A stretch of 64,000 nucleotides of DNA from Amaranthus tricolor (lineage: Eukaryota > Streptophyta > Magnoliopsida > Caryophyllales > Amaranthaceae): the NCBI RefSeq assembly GCF_026212465.1, contig NC_080056.1, forward strand, positions 7,038,517-7,102,516. The letters are read 5' to 3'. This document shows, in pieces, positions 51,418 to 64,000 of this stretch (the first letter of the stretch is position 1; each line of letters starts with the position of its first letter). The position numbers were made by a program, and so were the translations under genes. The notes beneath the pieces were generated by a model. That model did not search any database. It was not told where the DNA came from and worked only from the letters and a program-made list of their open reading frames with translations.

Positions 51418-54400
51418 TTACACTTGTAATTTTTCACATTTGCTTTCAATAGTAACCTTCTTTCGGGTATCAACATCCACCTCGTCCAGGTCAAAAGCTG
51501 TTGCAAGATATCCATAGAGTATTCTCCTCCTTCCCCCTAATTTCTGATCCACCAACACAAGATTCGGATCACTCTCCTCATCCTTGCCAGCAGCTGTAGA
51601 TTGCACATTGACCCAATCTGTACGGCCATGGCTCTCGTTCTTGAAGTGGTCAGCCAATCGCATGGCATTCTTCAGGCCACGCTGGTCACCAGCAAACATC
51701 ATAAGTGTAATGCCAAGATGACCATCTTTAGCGTACAATGACTTTGCCTTGGCCCCAGAAAAACCAAGATCTGCAAGGTAAATAAAGAGCATAGGTAGAT
51801 AATGGTGTCACAACATTAACAAAAACCAAACATAAGACTTTTAAAGATTAATCATATCCTTTTCACGTTCCTTCCCAATTTTGAAGACAAAAACTGTGCA
51901 GACTAACACACTTATCATTTAGTATCAAATGGCAAAGTCATTAGCACATCAAATAAATATTGAAAGCTCAAAACCGTAACTGATACAGTGACCATAGTCT
52001 CAGCAATATAAACATTCTAAAAGTTGCTAATGTCGAACTAACAGAAACCCTGCAACGCTGAACAGAACAAAATAGTCCAGTAAAATTCAACGTTGCTAAG
52101 AAAGCTCTGACGTTTCAACTTTGGCGGATAGGACAAGAAGAAACTAGAACAAACGAAGAATTCTATGAATTGTTTAAGCAGAACCACAAACGAACAATTG
52201 ATCTACAAGCTCTAATAAAGGAGTCATTCAGTCAAACGAAAGCTGAATTACAAGAATTTAAAATGCAAGTAATAAAAAAGTTTCAAGATTCAAGAACTTG
52301 GAAGATTTCTTCCAAGAAGCAGATAGAAAACAAAAGGGCTGCTCAAAATTTTAAAATAGAGTGGCCAGTGGGAAAGAGTAAAATCTCAGGTTGATGCATT
52401 TAACATGGAAGGAGAGTCAAAATTTTGTCTCGATGAAAACGACAAAGGTGAAAATTTAGGGTTTCGAGACAAGAGAAAAATTCTGAAAATATTTGGCGGA
52501 AGCGAACGAGGATTGACTGAAAAATTCACAAAGGGCAAGTAATTTGGGCTTGAAAAGAAGAAAAAGAAAGATAAGCAAGAAAAAGAGGAAGGGGACAAAA
52601 AAAGAAGAGGAGAAGAATAGCACCTGAAAAGTGGTTGATGTTAGCGAAGCGGCAGCAAAGGAATGGTGGCGATACTCCTGTCAGATGCTGCTTCGTAGAG
52701 GACAAAGAAGAGGAGACCGTGTTGTGTGTTGTGGATCTGGTGGTGGTCCTGAAAGATATGACAAAATGGGAGGTTGCTGGAGAATGATGCTTTGGCAGCC
52801 ATGGAGGTCTCTAGTGGGTTGTGAAAGAAGACCACCGGAAAATAGTCTCAAAAAATTGGAAGGTTTGGAAATTTTCTGTAGCTACCCAGAAATGATGAGA
52901 ATCAAAATGAAGGTGAAGTTGAGCTTAAAGGTTCTTCGATGGCGAAAAATGAGGACAGAGCACTGGAGATTGGAACAGAATAAAATTGGAGGTCAGTGAG
53001 CCAAACTTGAGTGGAGTATTGCATTGTACAATGGATCATGGAAAAAAGAAACAAAGGGGCCACACACGCAAGAGTCTGACTTCATTGCCAATATCATTTT
53101 TAGGATGATGTAAAATTCTGACATATTTTTTTTACCCACCCAGTATATTTCTTTTCCAAACTAAGTTTAGACATGAACATTACCTATGCTCAATCCAAAT
53201 TTTTTTAGCCTTAATTCTTCCCAAACCATCTTCTATGGTGAATTTCTTTCCACCTTAATGTTGAACCCCAATTTTTTCACCATTCGGCACAATTTTTTCT
53301 AGCTTCTAGCCAATTTCACCATGCAATCTTTCCAACCTATTCTTGACACCCCAAAATTTTCAAGCCTCATTTCAACCATATATATTTTTTCCCTTACTCA
53401 TTCCATTCCTTATAGCCCAATTTCTTTACAAACCTAAACGTTTTACACAAAACTCATTTTGATTTCGGCCTGAGCCATTTTATATCCACCTTGAGGGGAA
53501 GGTAGAACTTTTTACATAGTTGGTAGTGTGATATATTATTAAAGGGGTATATTAGGGATTTTAATATTAGTGTGATATATTAATAAAAAGGGCCCATCGA
53601 ATTGTGACCCACTATTTGGATCAACAGCCACGATTGAATTTGATGGTCAAGCCTTAGATCCTAGTAACATGGGTCCATAAAAATTTTCTTTAGAATCTCG
53701 GTGGATACCTCAGTCGCATAATAATTCTGATAGCAGCTCTCTATTTCAAGCACTTGCACTAAATTTTATCCTTAACACCTTGATCAATATCTTCACACTG
53801 CATCTAGTCAAAATTCACTACAATTAAGACATTTGGATGAACAACACAATCTACAAATCTCTAGAAAAGCTTGACATTAAAGATATCAAGATTTATAACC
53901 ACTTTCATATGGGATTTAAAAATAAGGAGACAACAGACTTACAAAATGGTACAATATAAAACATAACATTCACATGACCATACAAGTACTTCCAATCAAA
54001 ACCCTGAACAATTTAATAATCCACCAATAAATCGATATGCAATTCATGTTCTCTTGAACTCGCCTACTTGCACAACCCAAATCATGCTAATAAAGAGAAG
54101 TCATAACAAATTAAAAGAGAAAACTTGCATAATCCCAAAAGATTGAAGGATAAATACAAAGGGGTAAACAAATAAAACTACGGAGAAAGAAAGAGTCCAA
54201 TAATTGTAAATGTCCACTCATAAGTAGAACTAGTTGCCTTTTAGCAAGAGATCATAACTTCAAGTTGCTATTTTGAAAAATCTAAATGATTGATCAACCT
54301 TCAAACGCAAAAAAGACAGGACATGAAGAGAATGATGTCAACACCTATAAAGGGTCACATTCCACAATCAAGCACATCAAATATCAGCTCTTGTCAAGTA

Positions 54401-57400
54401 GCAATATTATTAATGTATGTTCACCAAGAACCAAGCACATACCAAGGGAAATGGGTATGCAATCACAGCTTGTATAAGAAAGAAAAATGACCCTCAAATC
54501 CTACAATGGTCTTAAGACACCACTATTTGGTATAAATAAGTCACTAGTCACTATTGCAGGATAACATCTTCATTCTGATAATAAGACATTGTATGCCTAC
54601 AATCTGACATAATATCATCGCAGAGAAACCGAGAATTAGAAACTATCCACCACCCCGCTTTCGCAAAACTTTATCCCAAATCAAAAATCTATTTGCGTTG
54701 CACAACTTCATCACATGTTTGAGTGTTGACGAAAACATTATGTTTGATATTTTAGGTAATCTAGCATACAATTTATCTAAATTATAAAAAAAAATGTATT
54801 GCTTTATAGATAGTGTTTCACATTTTCATTTTTATACCTAGTTTTGTATCGTATTTGGCTCCATGTAACATTATAATATCTAAAAACACAGCTCCATAAA
54901 AAACCCTAGACAAAAAAAAAACTTCCGAGTTAAGTTAGAAAGCAAAAGTTGGTGCAGTCAGGGGTGCTCCAGTGCAGAAGTTAAAACCATATCTTTTCAC
55001 ATCAAAGTTCTTGTACCAAGCTTCCTTGTATGACAAAATATTGATGGCAAGGATGGAGGAAGAGGCTCAATGTTCAACACTTCAACTTAGGGGCATAATT
55101 CCTCTCTCTAGTTTAACATTTCAAATGCTACAAACAAATTTTATGAGGTCTAGAGACCTCAGCATAAATAACTTCAATCTCATGAGATACATTTTGAGGG
55201 CTATGGATATTAAAAAGGTGTAAATTTTTAAAAAACTATCACAGGCTCCAAAAATTATGAAGGTTTAACTCTTCAAAAAGTTTGTCCCATAAAGTTTTAA
55301 CAACACAAAAAAGGAATCACAAGTCCATACAAGAAAACTTGTAAGCAGTATAGTGGGGAAAGCATTTTATTAGTCATTTACACCAAGATATTTGATTTTA
55401 CTTAATTTGAACAAGTAACATACCAGGAGAGAGATCCCTCATCAAGAGGTATATTGCTAGAAAATAAAAATCGAAACATAACTAGAAGCCTTAGTCAAAG
55501 TTGGAAAAACATGTAACAGATAGTTGATGATTCTTAAAAGAGCTCTTAGAACAGGGTAAGTATACACCTCTAAACTTCAAATTACACGTCCACATTTTTC
55601 AAGAAGCTTAAGCTTGTAAAAAACTAAACCTCATTCACTCAGAAGTCTAAGAACAGAAAGTGATGCTAAGATAATAAAAACACAATAGTTTCATCTGAAG
55701 ACGGTAAAATTAACTACAAAGAAGGATTTCTCTAAATCAAATTAAGCTCCAATCACCCATTGCTTTCACAAAAGAAACTTATATATCCATCAAAGTCAAG
55801 CTTAAGATACATACATATAATATTATAGATATATATTTTATACATGGCTAACGCTTGCTAGTCACTTAAAACAAAAAACAAGAAAAGAAGATCAAGAAAG
55901 CTTTACCAGATAGCTTGAAAAGAAACTAGATATTTTATTACCAAAAAAGCATCAGTAAGGTATAATAATATGGTAAACAAAACATAGCCTCATGTACCAT
56001 GTATAAAGCACAAAAATTCTAACAATCACAATTATTATTAAGAAAATCGTCCATGAAAAAGGCAGATGGTGTCACCAATTTTCAAGTTAGAAGCTTAAGC
56101 AATCAAAAGAATCAATATGTGGTCTCTAGAAAATCATTGACGTTGACATTCTTAGGAGTCTTTGTCAAGAAATCTATAACTATGTTGCAGAGCAATAACA
56201 TAGAGAAATAAAAGAGAATATGTTAGCATAAGGGCAGGCGTATAATCCAAATTATTCATAATCCATACAGTAAGCAGAGGTTTTGTTTATACCTCTAATT
56301 TTCCTATTCATGTCTTTATTCCCCAAACCCTGCATGCGTCCATCTGGACCCTTTCCAGTATTGGTGTTATGAATAATCACCATGGGCGGCCACATGATTA
56401 GATCATCCTGGTTTGCAGCCACTTCTTCAGCGGGTAAAAGTTGATAGTCCCTAGAGATATCAGGAGGCCTCATGTGATTCCATCCCATAACAGCACAGAC
56501 AGCTTTGTGCAAACCCAGGTGATCCACACGCAAATAAGCATTATCTGAGTTGTAAGCATGCATAATAAGAGCATGAACATCCGGAAAATCTTTTGAAGAC
56601 CTGTAATTTCCAATACCAAGAGAGTCGGCCAATGCAAAACTCAATCTTTTCTTACAAATAGTTGTATCACACTCAGCTTTAGAAAAAGAACATTCACAAC
56701 AAACAGCCCAACCAGCAGGACCAATAATATTTTCAGCTAGTTGATGGGCTACATTCAGGTAAGCGTAGATACAGAGTCCAAGAAATACTATTGCTATATA
56801 AATATAAGATACTATGAGCTACATCAAACTCTTTTTAAATGCCTCTTTCTATTCTTAATTGGTCTCCCCGCATGACAGATCCACTTCCTTCCCATTTGTC
56901 GGTCGGATTTGGAAAGCCAAATTTCCTAAAAAGGTAAAAGCCTTTGCAGAGTTAGTTGTCAATGGGAAATTAATTACCATGGAGAACCTTCAGGTTAGAA
57001 GACCCCAAAAAGCCTTATGTCCTCTCACAGATGTATCTTATGCTTTGAAAGTGGAGAAGATAGTGATCACCTCTTCTCGTACTGTAGAATGGCAAGATAA
57101 TTATGGGACATGATCTTTATAATACGGAGGGAAGATTGGGTTGCCTCCAGAAGGATTAGGGATTTTCTCATGTTTTAACCATTATGGTTTGGGTAGTAGT
57201 GAACTCAAGAAGTTACAGGTAATATGTTCATTTGCAATTTTATGGCCCACATATTATTAAAAAGGAAGAAATTTAAATTTACCAATAGAGGTAACATAGA
57301 AGAAGGTAAAAATTTTGGCTTCGTAGTGGATAGGCACATGGTCTTCTGAACATTGTTCTTAATGATATATGTAGAAGCAAATTGAGTGTGTATTGTAGAT

Positions 57401-60400
57401 ATTTATAGTTTATATCTGAGATCTCATCCCATGATTGTATCTATAGTTTATATCTGAGATCTCATCCCATGATTGTATCTCTTGGCTTCTTCATTTACAA
57501 TTTTTTTTCTTAATCAATTAAAAATATATAAGATTACATATTTTCCAATCACTATCACCTATAAGAATTTAACAATGATTTAGCTAAAAACTAATTTAGG
57601 AGATAAAAGAAGCAATCATTAGATTTAAATATTGCTCGGATGTAAAAACACCGCTATGGGACGTTTTGATTTGCATAGCCATGATGAATCCAACCAAAAA
57701 CAAGATAGCATATATCTGAATCATCCAAAAAACTCTACATCTAGTATCATCATTAACGGATATAATGCATGTAAATACAACCATTAAGTTTACTATGCAA
57801 GCAATAGCATCTCTCTCTCTTCCACACAAACATTTCATAGTGGAAATACGCTTGATAAGATTGGGTACCCTCAATATAACAGTCTTGAATACAGAGACAG
57901 TAAAAAAAACAAAAAAAAAAAGAGATGACAGGACATATGAAAAAAAAAGCAGAAGTCAATCGAAATCTGCATAAAAGACCTTATTCACAGAAAAACACAT
58001 TGAAAATCCTTCCATGAAACATACAACTTAAAAGGATTTTACCCTAAGGCCTCATAACACGGGAGAAAATGAAGCAAAGTTGGAAAAAAAATTGCTACAA
58101 GGTTCCCGATCTTAAAGTACTTTTGGAACCTATATGAGGACAATCATAAGAGTCACGAGAACATATCACGTATTTATGTGGAGAGAATAACATTAATCCT
58201 TGAGTTTCTAATTACAAATACACAATAAAAAAAAACCTAGTTATGTCTGTAGGTATTCGACTTACACCAACAATTTGAGATTAACTAGCTTAAACTGGTA
58301 AGTATTCAACTAGCTAAATTGGCAAGAATTAAACAAATGAATAGAACTAACATAAGACATATTCTTGTAAATAAAATAGATAAGTAATAACTAAGAACTA
58401 TGATGATCGAGTTGGCATGAACCGACTACAGCTTATTGACTCGTCAAATGTCAACTTTAGATTTAGCCAAGCCCACATATAATAGAGAATGGCCAAATAA
58501 TTCATCTTTATTCCTTTTCCATTAATCCTTCCATATGAACACATATAATTATTAAATACAACTTGTTACCTTGATATGGGTGTAGAATTCATGTGCAAAT
58601 GGAGTGTTTGATGCCACAAGAACTATGTCAAAGTCTTAATCCTAACAATATGAGAACGATTACAAGAACAAAAAGTACCAACACGAGAGATTGTCATATG
58701 CTACTGAGTTCTCCATATAGTTCTTCTTTGTCTCATTATTCAACCTCTTCCTCTTCTAAGCTCCTCGAAGTGCTAACCTTCCACTAGCCTACAACCAAAT
58801 CAAGTGTTTATAAAGTGTACGAAGATGTGATCAAATTGAAAGAATTTGATTAATTTAATCTTATCCTCAATAAAAAAGTCAACCCTCTCAAGTTCTCATC
58901 CTGAAGAAAAAAAGGCATGTTGAAGGACTGAAGCATAAAACGAAATCATGGACGTCATTGTGATAAAGCGATTGTTATGTAATGTAACAACCTCATTTTT
59001 ATTCCATGCGCTACAGTGTTAAATTTTCTGAGGGTGGCGGTGCAAAAATCTACCCCTCACAATCGTCTCAAAATTCTTGATCAAAAGGCTCTTATATTGT
59101 ATGCTTAGGTGTGACAAACCGAAAATACAAAGATAATAAAGGTGTATGATTATGGATGTATACGTTTATGTGTTTGAGGAGTTTATGGTGGATATCAAAG
59201 GGTTGAAAAGAAAAGCAAGAGGAAAATGGGGTGTGAATTGATGAATTTTGAAGGATAATTCTTTTAACAACTTTATTATCTAATTGATACATGTACACTT
59301 GTGGAAAAAAGGCTCCTAGGAATACATACACATGCACCAAAACACATGTAAAGCATGGAAACTACCTTGTTCCAATACTAATCCAAGTACTAAAAAAAGA
59401 GAAATAAAAAAAAAGCTTAAACTTTGTATTTCATTCAATTATATTTTACAAGTGTAAGCACATATGTATTAATAAAAATATATAATGTATCTAACCCCTG
59501 GTATTAGGAGTAATACAAGCCATTGGATTGAAAGTTGCATAGCTTCCTCTTTGAAATGTCATACATCTAGGGGATTTTTTTATAGAGAAAAATTTATTAA
59601 TGGGAAACTATCAGGATAGGGATGAGAAACCCCAAAAGCGATCAATAAATAATCTACATTATAATCCACAAATTAATCCTACAAAGATCATTTAGAATAG
59701 CGTGCTCAAAAAGACCATTTGCTTTTGCCCATAGAGAGGCTAAGAACTTATGGGTCCCTTTTTCCCTCCCATTTTGAAGTACCAAGCATACTGTAAAAAC
59801 AAGGCGTCGCAATGTAAAGGTTTTTAAAACAAGCAAACCGATATTCCCACGTTGTAAAGGTGTGAAAAACCCGCGTGTTGAGTCGTATCAAGGAATATCT
59901 TATGATTCGACCGATATTTAGATGTTATGACAGTCGCATCACAATTTTGTTACCTTGATCGTAACCATTACCCATTTTTACACTATGATATCACTTCTTT
60001 TATCTTCGATAAATACCACCCTACCTAACTTTTCAAACTTCATGTAGCCAACTTTCAAGGAGGAAAATTCAGATTTGGAAATTCTGAATTTTTAGATGGA
60101 AAACTCCCTATTTCACGCCACTCTGAACACCCAAATCATAATTGTAACTTCTCCAACTTTCTATGATGTCTAACTGCTACTTTTGAGCTTGTTTGGGCTT
60201 CTTCGTCTAATAGCTAACTAACTTACTTACATAACAAATAATAATAACTAATAAAGCTTACAACTACCATAGCTTGAGTTTTAGCTAGATACCATAGCTT
60301 ACAACTAATTATTAAAGCATTAACTTCAAAAAAATGAGGCAGCGTATGGGGAAAATCGAAGCAAATTAAGGCACCTCACCAGTCACCACACACTTTTCCC

Positions 60401-63400
60401 AAATTTTTGCTCTTTAATGAGTAATATGATGAACTTCTCTCTAAGATAATGGCATTAAGATTTTGTGCTTTATGGTGTGCAATTTCCATAACACAATTAA
60501 AAAATAAGCTAAGAACTTAAAAATGAATCACACCAAAATACTGAATGAATTAGTCTTGATCGGATGAACCTACATCATTTTAGTAAAAGATTTCATCATT
60601 TTCACCTCCAATTTGTAAATCTATGGTTTAGTTTGCTTCCCTACTAAAGTAAATTGTTGTACCCAAGTGCAATTCTCCACAATTAACCTATACCCATCGG
60701 CCATCCATGTCAGCACGGATGAGAAATTGCGTATGCGTAAACTAGCATTTTTTAGAAAAGCTTTTAATGTATTTTTATGTGTGAGTGTGTAACCAAGCCC
60801 AACCCGTTTAGAAAAGAGCAAGCAAGGACAACATTTCATGTTTTAGAAAAAACCTCGTATAAAATTAGAGGTCAACACACAAATTTTAAGGGTGGGCAAC
60901 CATATACAAGCCACCAATGAGTACCTCTGCAAATTTGAAGCGTTCTTTCAAATTGACCCTTAAATGCACACACTTTTTTCTGCACCACATAAGAATCAAA
61001 CACTCTATTTACACTACATTGCCATGAAAACCAGGCTCTGGCTATAAGTGCCACATGCTCACAGCCAACCGCACATAAATGAGCAGTTTCACACTAAATA
61101 GCCATAACCCAAGTCACCACTCTCACTAACAAATACACTCGATTTCATATATGATCTCGTTTCTCCTCATCCACCAAACACAGTAAGAACAACGATGTCA
61201 AAGACTTATTCTTAAAAAAATTAGGATCAATTACATTAAATGAACAAATAAATCAATCTCGCTACTTCCGCATGAAATCTCCTTCGGCTTTCACTTCAAC
61301 TATCTACCATCTGAACCTGTAAATTAATATCTAATATTCTTAATAAACTTTTCTATCTTGGGTCATCTTTGAATTTCCTTGTTATCTTTTTTATCCCTCA
61401 AATTCAACTTTCGATCTCTCTTACAAGATAGCCAACACTTCAATGATGTACATGCCCAAACCGTCTCAAATAATCCTCTCTCAAGTCTCATCTTATCGTC
61501 AGTATAAGCGAAAACTTAACCTTTTCTTATGCTTTCATTTTGAAATTTATCCTTCAAAGCATGTCCACTAATCCATTTAGGCATTCGCATTTCAACTACA
61601 CTGTCTTCCTAAAATGATCCTTCCTAAAATCCCAAAAATTAAACGTAAGATACAACTTATCCTCAAACTTGAAAGACTGCACAAGTCAATCACATAGATG
61701 ACATAATATCCCAGTTTTCTCTCCTTATTTTTTCTAATCACACTCCATCATACATCAAAACCTAGTGAAAGATTAAACAAAAGATGATAGTATTAACAAA
61801 ATCAAAGATTATCTGGTGAGTAACCCCCATCATAGATAGGACCTTTGTTACTTAGACTCGTGATAATCGTCAACGGTGAGTACGGATATCAGTGTTGGAT
61901 TATGTTTAAGCTTTAGTTTTTCCAGTTTCTTTTTTTTGGACTCACCTTCTTTACTTCTAACCTACTCCAGCACTCCCGCTCTTTAACCATCACTTTTTCC
62001 ACTTCTACAAGACTTTCTACCTACCCTTTACCCTTCTTTTTCAAATTCTCTTTTTAAATTCTACTGTAATGCTTTAGTGGTAGGCCCATCACTAATAATA
62101 TGGTTTGTTTGCTAATTTTATTTTATTTCATTAAAACCACAAAGTAAATAAATGCGAGTAATTTTTGCCTATTTGAGATTTTTTTATTTTATATGAGAGA
62201 ATATTTTATTTGAGAATAATTTTTTTCTCGCATCCCTATATCTATATCCAATACTAGGAAGGTGTCTCGGAATCCTAAGTATTTAAAAAAGACATATCGA
62301 TACTAGGATCTGCACCCGTATTTGATACTCGTTCCCGAGTCTAGAACTCTTGGTAACATAGGATGGGGCATACAATAATCAATCAAACGGTTAGCAATAT
62401 GAGAGAAACCAAAGGTTAAAAGCAACAAGATTAAGAGTAAACATGCATGCATTAAAACATATACCGTGGAAGAAGCATACACTAACCTTATAGTATGATC
62501 AAACAATCGATCCTAATCAAACAAACAACGAAAGTCATCTAACTGCGCACAAAGAATCATTCTTCTTATGAGCAAGTCAACACTAACTCCCCAAATATAG
62601 GTGACTAATGATTGTAGTAAATTAAATGAATACCATAGCAAATATGTTAAAGGATTAAAGCTCGTCATTCAACCTAATATCCAGTATCCACCACTACCAA
62701 CAGCACTAACAAGAGAGTGTAAATTTCCATATCTACAATTAAGAATTCTAAAAAGATATACTCCTGTAACAAAACAAAACCCTTGAATTAAAAATAAATG
62801 ATTCGTAAATTCGGATAATTAAAAACTGTGGTCAGCTCATAGTAGTTAAGAAAACCACTCTGCAAGTCCAGGCACACATATAAACTCACACCATTCGGTT
62901 AGAGAGCAATAGAATTACAGAACTATCATTTCAATACCCATCTAACAGAAACTTCAAAGAAAATTGGCAAAACAAAAGCAAAAAAGTAAGAGGTGTAATG
63001 TCATCAAACCTGCCACATGCAAGACACTTCAGAGGTCCATGCTTGCCATTCTCTAGGTAATTCTTTCTCTTATCAGGATTCTCAATGACTAATTTGACAA
63101 AATAAAGAAATGCCTTCATCACAGAAGGATCAACACCAGCACCAACACAAGTACCCGAGCCCAAATTTGCACTGGCATTGCCATACTGTAATAGCTTCTG
63201 TTTACGGCGAGCAAACTCGTCCCCATCTACACCCCTGTTCTCCCCATAACCAAACTTCCTCTTTAAAGATATGAAATTAGGCCCAAATGGAGCATCCCTA
63301 TTGCGAAAACCATCACTTCCCATCATTCCAACACGGTCCATGGGAAGAGGAGGAAAATCCTTATAATCAGGGGGTAAAGCGAAATAAGAACGAATAGTAC

Positions 63401-63761
63401 CATCAGCAAGATGAATAGTGCGACTATGAAGCATATGGAACCCATAATTTTGAGAAGAAATAGGTGATTCAGAGTAAGGTGAATTTGAGTTCGGGAGTAA
63501 AGATGGAATTGGATTAAGATTGGGTTTAGGATCAGATGAATTTCTTGTAGTTAAATCAGTTGTTGAAGGTTTATTTTTAGGGTCCCCTGTTCCTAATGGT
63601 GGTTTTATGGTGGTTGTAGGTGCGGCGGAAGAAGAGGATTCCCAACGCGATTTGCGTACGGATGAAGACGAGGATTCCCAACGCGATTTGCGTGCGGATG
63701 AAGAGGGTGGAGGAGGAGGTCGAATGTTGTTGGAAGATGATTTGGCGTTGTCACCCGCCAT
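51418..63761 (-). CDS. XS-domain zinc-finger protein (3 exons, 470 aa)
   Basis: XS domains are RNA-binding folds of the plant SGS3/FDM family, used in small-RNA pathways. This member combines zf-XS and XS but lacks the long coiled coil and XH domain of FDM proteins. Exons: 63761-63010, 56600-56293, 51770-51418; GT-AG, phases 2 and 1, 471 codons. The N-terminus is low-complexity, with two tandem RKSRWESSSS units (around residues 24-46), then Pro/Ser-rich sequence. A zinc finger at 246-265 has C246, C249, H260 and H265 (CLACGRSSKDFPDVHALIMH). The XS domain spans about 316-440 (LIMWPPMVIIHNTNTGKGPD, LGFSGAKAKSLY, HLGITLMMFAGDQRGLKNAM, LADHFKNESHGRTDW). The tail is acidic with QKLGGRRRILYGYLATAFDL. 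From memory it resembles Arabidopsis At3g22430, whose function is poorly known, so the role in silencing is inferred. Confidence 0.87.
51900..53560 (+). repeat. Possible gypsy-type gag remnant and LTR start in XS intron 2
   Basis: The plus strand has a short charged, coiled-coil-like frame at 52170-52394 (LQALIKESFSQTKAELQEFK), then K/E-rich sequence at 52400-52620. Around 53490-53560, CACCTTGAGGGGAAGGTAGA is followed by GTGTGATATATTATTAAAGG, which looks like a polypurine tract and LTR start. GGGGTATATTAGGGATTTTA follows with a partly repeated ATTAGTGTGATATATTAATA. No RT or integrase is present. This would fit a deleted, non-autonomous Ty3/gypsy element, but I am not sure. Confidence 0.3.
53561..56292. 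other. XS intron 2, remaining sequence
   Basis: This is AT-rich intron without any recognisable gene or well-defined repeat. Short frames (54290-54490, 54972-55223) show no motif I know and have no splice support. A TATAATATTATAGATATATA low-complexity stretch lies near 55815. Confidence 0.5.
56830..57500 (+). mobile_element. L1-type LINE tail fragment in XS intron 1, with a 38 bp tandem duplication
   Basis: The plus strand reads FPFVGRIWKAKFPKKVKAFA, ELVVNGKLITMENLQVRRPQ and then KALCP, the zf-RVT region of plant L1-type LINEs. It is followed by a frame-shifted Cys/His part (EWQDNYGT). The copy is truncated on both sides. Just downstream, TATAGTTTATATCTGAGATC begins a 38 bp unit present twice in tandem (57404-57441 and 57442-57479) without mismatches. 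Confidence 0.7.
57501..61179. other. XS intron 1, middle part
   Basis: Mostly AT-rich unique-looking intron. A CT-rich segment lies at 57810-57830 and poly-A tracts at 57903-57955. 60500-61140 is more complex but has no known motif. The minus-strand frames 59654-59836 and 60621-60839 are too short to support, and I do not recognise them. Confidence 0.5.
61180..61690 (-). mobile_element. 3' end of a second RTE-like LINE in XS intron 1
   Basis: Minus-strand translation, across frameshifts, gives VVEMRMPKWISGH, then NESIRK, DKMRLERGLFETVWAC (the ERLRWFGHV-type block) and further LINE C-terminal sequence. The 3' end reads TCTTTGACATCGTTGTTCTT, close to the 3' end of the copy at 31185 (CTCTGACATTGTTGTTAGTG). 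Unlike that copy it lies in the same orientation as its host gene. Only about 500 bp remain. Confidence 0.65.
61691..63009. other. XS intron 1, 5' part
   Basis: AT-rich, no gene seen. 61900-62080 is CT-rich on the plus strand. The sequence just downstream of the exon 1 donor at 63009 has no notable structure. Confidence 0.45.
63617..63700. repeat. In-frame tandem repeat of 36 bp in XS exon 1
   Basis: The plus strand has GAGGATTCCCAACGCGATTT followed by GCG twice, 36 bases apart, with few differences. On the coding strand it encodes two RKSRWESSSS units. The unit length is a multiple of three, so it can expand or contract without shifting the frame. Confidence 0.85.
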
Positions 63762-64000
63762 GATTGGAGGCTTGGAGCTTTCAAATTCGCACGAACAACA
63801 CCCTCTTCCGATTAGGGTTTCAACTTTCAATTAGTTTTGGGTTGTCACCCGCCATATTCAGATTCCGGTTGGCTGATTTCTTATCAAACCCCCTTTGGGG
63901 TGTGTTCAAGTTTCAACATAGACACTTATCGATATTTACCGAGTTGGAAACGGAATTAGACTAGACTCAACTTTAAAATGAATATAAAAATATGTAGTAA

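Noticed and set aside
52631..52999. A 122-residue plus-strand frame in XS intron 2
   Set aside because: Low-complexity Trp/Arg/Gly-rich reading with no known domain, lying in probable retroelement-derived sequence.

Overview
The window is nuclear DNA of a flowering plant, most likely a eudicot. The evidence is AT-rich sequence, genes split by many GT-AG introns (several over 4 kb), plant-specific gene families, and introns filled with plant retrotransposon and MITE remnants. Some repeat styles remind me of Caryophyllales (Amaranthaceae-like), but I cannot fix the species from the sequence alone.

Five complete host genes could be rebuilt exon by exon on the minus strand and one on the plus strand. 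From left to right they are: a GT47 exostosin-family glycosyltransferase (714-7826, minus, 9 exons, 516 aa); a TOM1-like VHS/GAT ubiquitin adaptor, TOL1/2-like (14066-19103, minus, 3 coding exons plus a probable 5' UTR exon, 392 aa); a pectate lyase (25908-27950, plus, 4 exons, 397 aa); an MFS sugar transporter of the vacuolar glucose / D-xylose-proton symporter-like group (28907-38787, minus, 14 exons, 505 aa); the KDEL receptor ERD2 (40863-48498, minus, 6 exons, 215 aa); and an XS-domain zinc-finger protein (51418-63761, minus, 3 exons, 470 aa). Splice phases agree in all six models. From memory, the first two genes and the transporter resemble loci that lie close together on Arabidopsis chromosome 5 (At5g16880, At5g16890, At5g17010), which suggests an ancestral block.

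The space between and inside these genes is mostly mobile DNA. The most interesting piece is about 21.6-24.0 kb: a 2.4 kb element with TIRs of about 260 bp, built from palindromic GTTCGC...GCGAAC units, which carries a small spliced plant-mobile-domain (PMD) gene. Smaller elements sharing the palindrome occur at 25.06-25.36 kb, 39.8-40.15 kb and 40.35-40.56 kb. ERD2 intron 1 holds a Ty1/copia pol whose first part (integrase to start of RT) is inverted relative to the rest, with the break at the same RT motif on both pieces. The transporter and XS-gene introns hold degenerate RTE-like LINEs and an L1-type LINE tail. There is also a nearly palindromic 700 bp foldback, a 360 bp tandem duplication in the TOL intron, a roughly 22-24 bp minisatellite with an inverted tail in the GT47 intron, Stowaway-like MITEs, and a dispersed GAGACNGTCTC family.

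The host genes do not form an operon or shared pathway. They are ordinary housekeeping, cell-wall and trafficking functions that happen to be neighbours. No rRNA, tRNA, CRISPR or bacterial-type features were seen.
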